This document shows, one piece after another, positions 6,029-7,154 of a stretch of 7,154 bases of DNA (positions are counted from its first letter, which is position 1; each line of letters starts with the position of its first letter). The translations under genes were made by a program, and so were the position numbers. The notes below the pieces were generated by a model that was not told where the DNA came from, did not search any database, and saw only the letters and a program-made list of their open reading frames with translations. Source of the DNA: Psychrobacter sp. (lineage in GTDB: Bacteria > Pseudomonadota > Gammaproteobacteria > Pseudomonadales > Moraxellaceae); assembly GCA_020024075.1 (NCBI GenBank), contig JAHHUJ010000105.1, forward strand, positions 1 to 7,154, in the 5' to 3' direction.

Positions 6029-7154
6029 TTAGTTAAAAGGTCTTGTCAGAGTTTTAGGCTGCTTATGCCATCAATCAATGTGGCTTTGATTGTGATGGCT
6101 ATGCTCATTCAGCTTGTCGTTAGTCCTTATGCTTCGGCCAATACTTTACCGGCTCAAGGAGATTTGGCTGTTTATAGTGTGGGCTATCATTCAAGCTCGG
6201 CACAAGCGCCAGGACCGGTGTTATTTTTATTGCTTGATCCTGCCTTATATACAACTCCCAATCACACACAGAACCTGCAATATTTACAGCAAGCCTTGGT
6301 TTATCTTATGGACACGCCTGGACTGATGGCAGATAACTTGCAGCTGGGTATTGGTAAAGTGGCTGATGTGGATCAGGGAGAGGCGGCGGCAGAGTTGGTA
6401 TTGGTTCCAGTAGCAGCTCTTGGTCAGGTAGCCGATAGCCATAAGCCCGAGTCACAGCGATATAAAATTAAAAACTTCATCAAAGATCAGTGTCCAAAGT
6501 TTCCCAACTGTGGAAGACAACATACAGGGGACGATGGCGTATTTATCAGCAGTATGGCCGCTTATGCTCAAGCGTCTGCTTATCTGATGGGCACAGATAG
6601 CGGCAGTAGCGTAGTTAACATTAACAAAGCTAGTATGGGGAGTCCTTTAAGTACTGCTGAATCAGTATCACTTAATGATATTGAAATTGTTGATATCCGC
6701 AATACTTCGAGCCAATCTCCCGTAGAGCAGCCCTCCATCAAAGCTAATAATGAGCCAGTTACTTTGATGGATATAGAGCCAGTTTTCTCTATGAGCAATG
6801 CTCAAAAGCTATACTCAAAACCTATTTATAATCAATGTTCTATACGGCACTTTGAGACCGAGGAATTAGACGCTTTGACTTATAGCGTCGGCAATGCAGT
6901 GGTTATCATAACAGCGGACTCAGCTTCAGCAGCGTTGATATCAAGTGGGTCTGCATCGCCGATGTCAACCTTAGATCCTTTAGCCATGATGACTCAGTCT
7001 TTAATGACAAGACACCCCTCATCTACTCGTGGCGATTTAGCTTATCACCAACGGATATTACAGCAGTGTCGCTCACAATCGCTGAACTCAGCCTTAAACC
7101 CAACCGCAGACTTGAGTCCAAATCTAATCCAAACATTAGGCCTTGAGGGGGCTC
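6020..7154 (+). CDS. pilY1: PilY1-like pilus tip adhesin, N-terminal part, runs off the window
   Basis: Role known for the family: secreted, pilus-tip-associated protein that supports pilus extension, adhesion and surface sensing, with a von Willebrand A (vWA) N-terminal part and a C-terminal beta-propeller, the latter beyond this window. The frame is open from 5921. The start is unclear: TTG 5939, GTG 6020 (chosen) or ATG 6065, which has TAGG 6 bases upstream but leaves no basic residue before the hydrophobic core. From 6020 the signal peptide has K-R-R then INVALIVMAMLIQLVV and ends at YASA|NTLP (residue 40). Seen (numbering from 6020): VLFLLLDPALY (67-77) sits where a vWA metal site would be; LQQALVYLMDTPGLMADNLQLGIG follows; CPKFPNC, then VFISSMAAYAQASAYLMGT matches the ..aYaqAa.YllG motif of PilY1; QCSIRHF and VGNAVVIITAD correspond to the C...ivlLTDG strand. 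The metal motif DxSxS is not kept. Identification rests on these motifs and gene order. No frameshift seen. Confidence 0.8.
   Translation, partial: MLQLVKRSCQSFRLLMPSINVALIVMAMLIQLVVSPYASANTLPAQGDLAVYSVGYHSSSAQAPGPVLFLLLDPALYTTPNHTQNLQYLQQALVYLMDTPGLMADNLQLGIGKVADVDQGEAAAELVLVPVAALGQVADSHKPESQRYKIKNFIKDQCPKFPNCGRQHTGDDGVFISSMAAYAQASAYLMGTDSGSSVVNINKASMGSPLSTAESVSLNDIEIVDIRNTSSQSPVEQPSIKANNEPVTLMDIEPVFSMSNAQKLYSKPIYNQCSIRHFETEELDALTYSVGNAVVIITADSASAALISSGSASPMSTLDPLAMMTQSLMTRHPSSTRGDLAYHQRILQQCRSQSLNSALNPTADLSPNLIQTLGLEGA

Noticed and set aside
5917..6036. Small open frames from ATG 5917 (preceded by AAGGG) and ATG 5934 between pilX and pilY1
   Set aside because: The first ends after 6 codons. 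The second gives about 32 residues without recognisable features, and the competing pilY1 frame shows the pentapeptide periodicity. A leader peptide cannot be excluded.
6114..6326. Plus-strand 70-residue open frame
   Set aside because: It overlaps pilY1 in another frame, and pilY1 shows clear family motifs across the same bases.
6580..6798. Minus-strand 72-residue open frame
   Set aside because: It is antisense to the Ser/Asn-rich part of pilY1 and has no domain or ribosome site.

Overview
The window comes from an AT-rich gammaproteobacterium. The gene set fits the Moraxellaceae, most likely Psychrobacter or a close relative: a DUF3465-type lipoprotein, a phospholipase A (PldA) with a long N-terminal extension, ComF, and a type IV pilus minor-pilin cluster. 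The genus is an inference from gene content and protein character. All genes lie on the + strand.

Layout. Positions 1-168 hold no gene I can support, but carry a good sigma-70-like promoter (110-138) for a GTG-started lipoprotein gene with a DUF3465 domain (169-708). A 248-base gap follows, with a TATAAT box close to the next gene. pldA (957-2288), an outer-membrane phospholipase with an intact His/Ser/Asn catalytic motif, runs almost directly into comF (2295-3095), a DNA-uptake-associated phosphoribosyltransferase-fold protein. The two are probably one transcription unit. An AT-rich hairpin with a T-tract (3122-3157) probably ends it.

The second half is a minor-pilin operon in the usual order: pilV (3230-3811), pilW (3811-4875), pilX (4889-5830) and the first third or so of pilY1 (about 6020 to beyond the window end). 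Minor pilins prime assembly of the type IVa pilus and, with PilY1, sit at its tip. The pilus drives adhesion, twitching and DNA uptake, so comF next to this operon is functionally coherent, since both contribute to natural transformation. FimU/FimT-like genes, often first in such operons, are absent here.

The most unusual part is the N-terminal ends of the pilus genes. All three pilin precursors appear to have long leader peptides (about 18, 32 and 55 residues). The PilX leader contains five in-frame copies of a 15-bp repeat (pentapeptides QHNQG/QYNQR) that end right at the predicted prepilin peptidase site. The reading frame running into pilY1 has a separate, degenerate 15-bp periodicity (FNNFR-FSNFQ-FKNYV) just before its signal peptide, followed by two overlapping, mutually exclusive RNA hairpins (5999-6028). 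PilY1 itself seems to have a von Willebrand A-like domain whose metal site is degenerate. I see no sign of a wholly new multi-gene system. These leader features are the best candidates for something undescribed.
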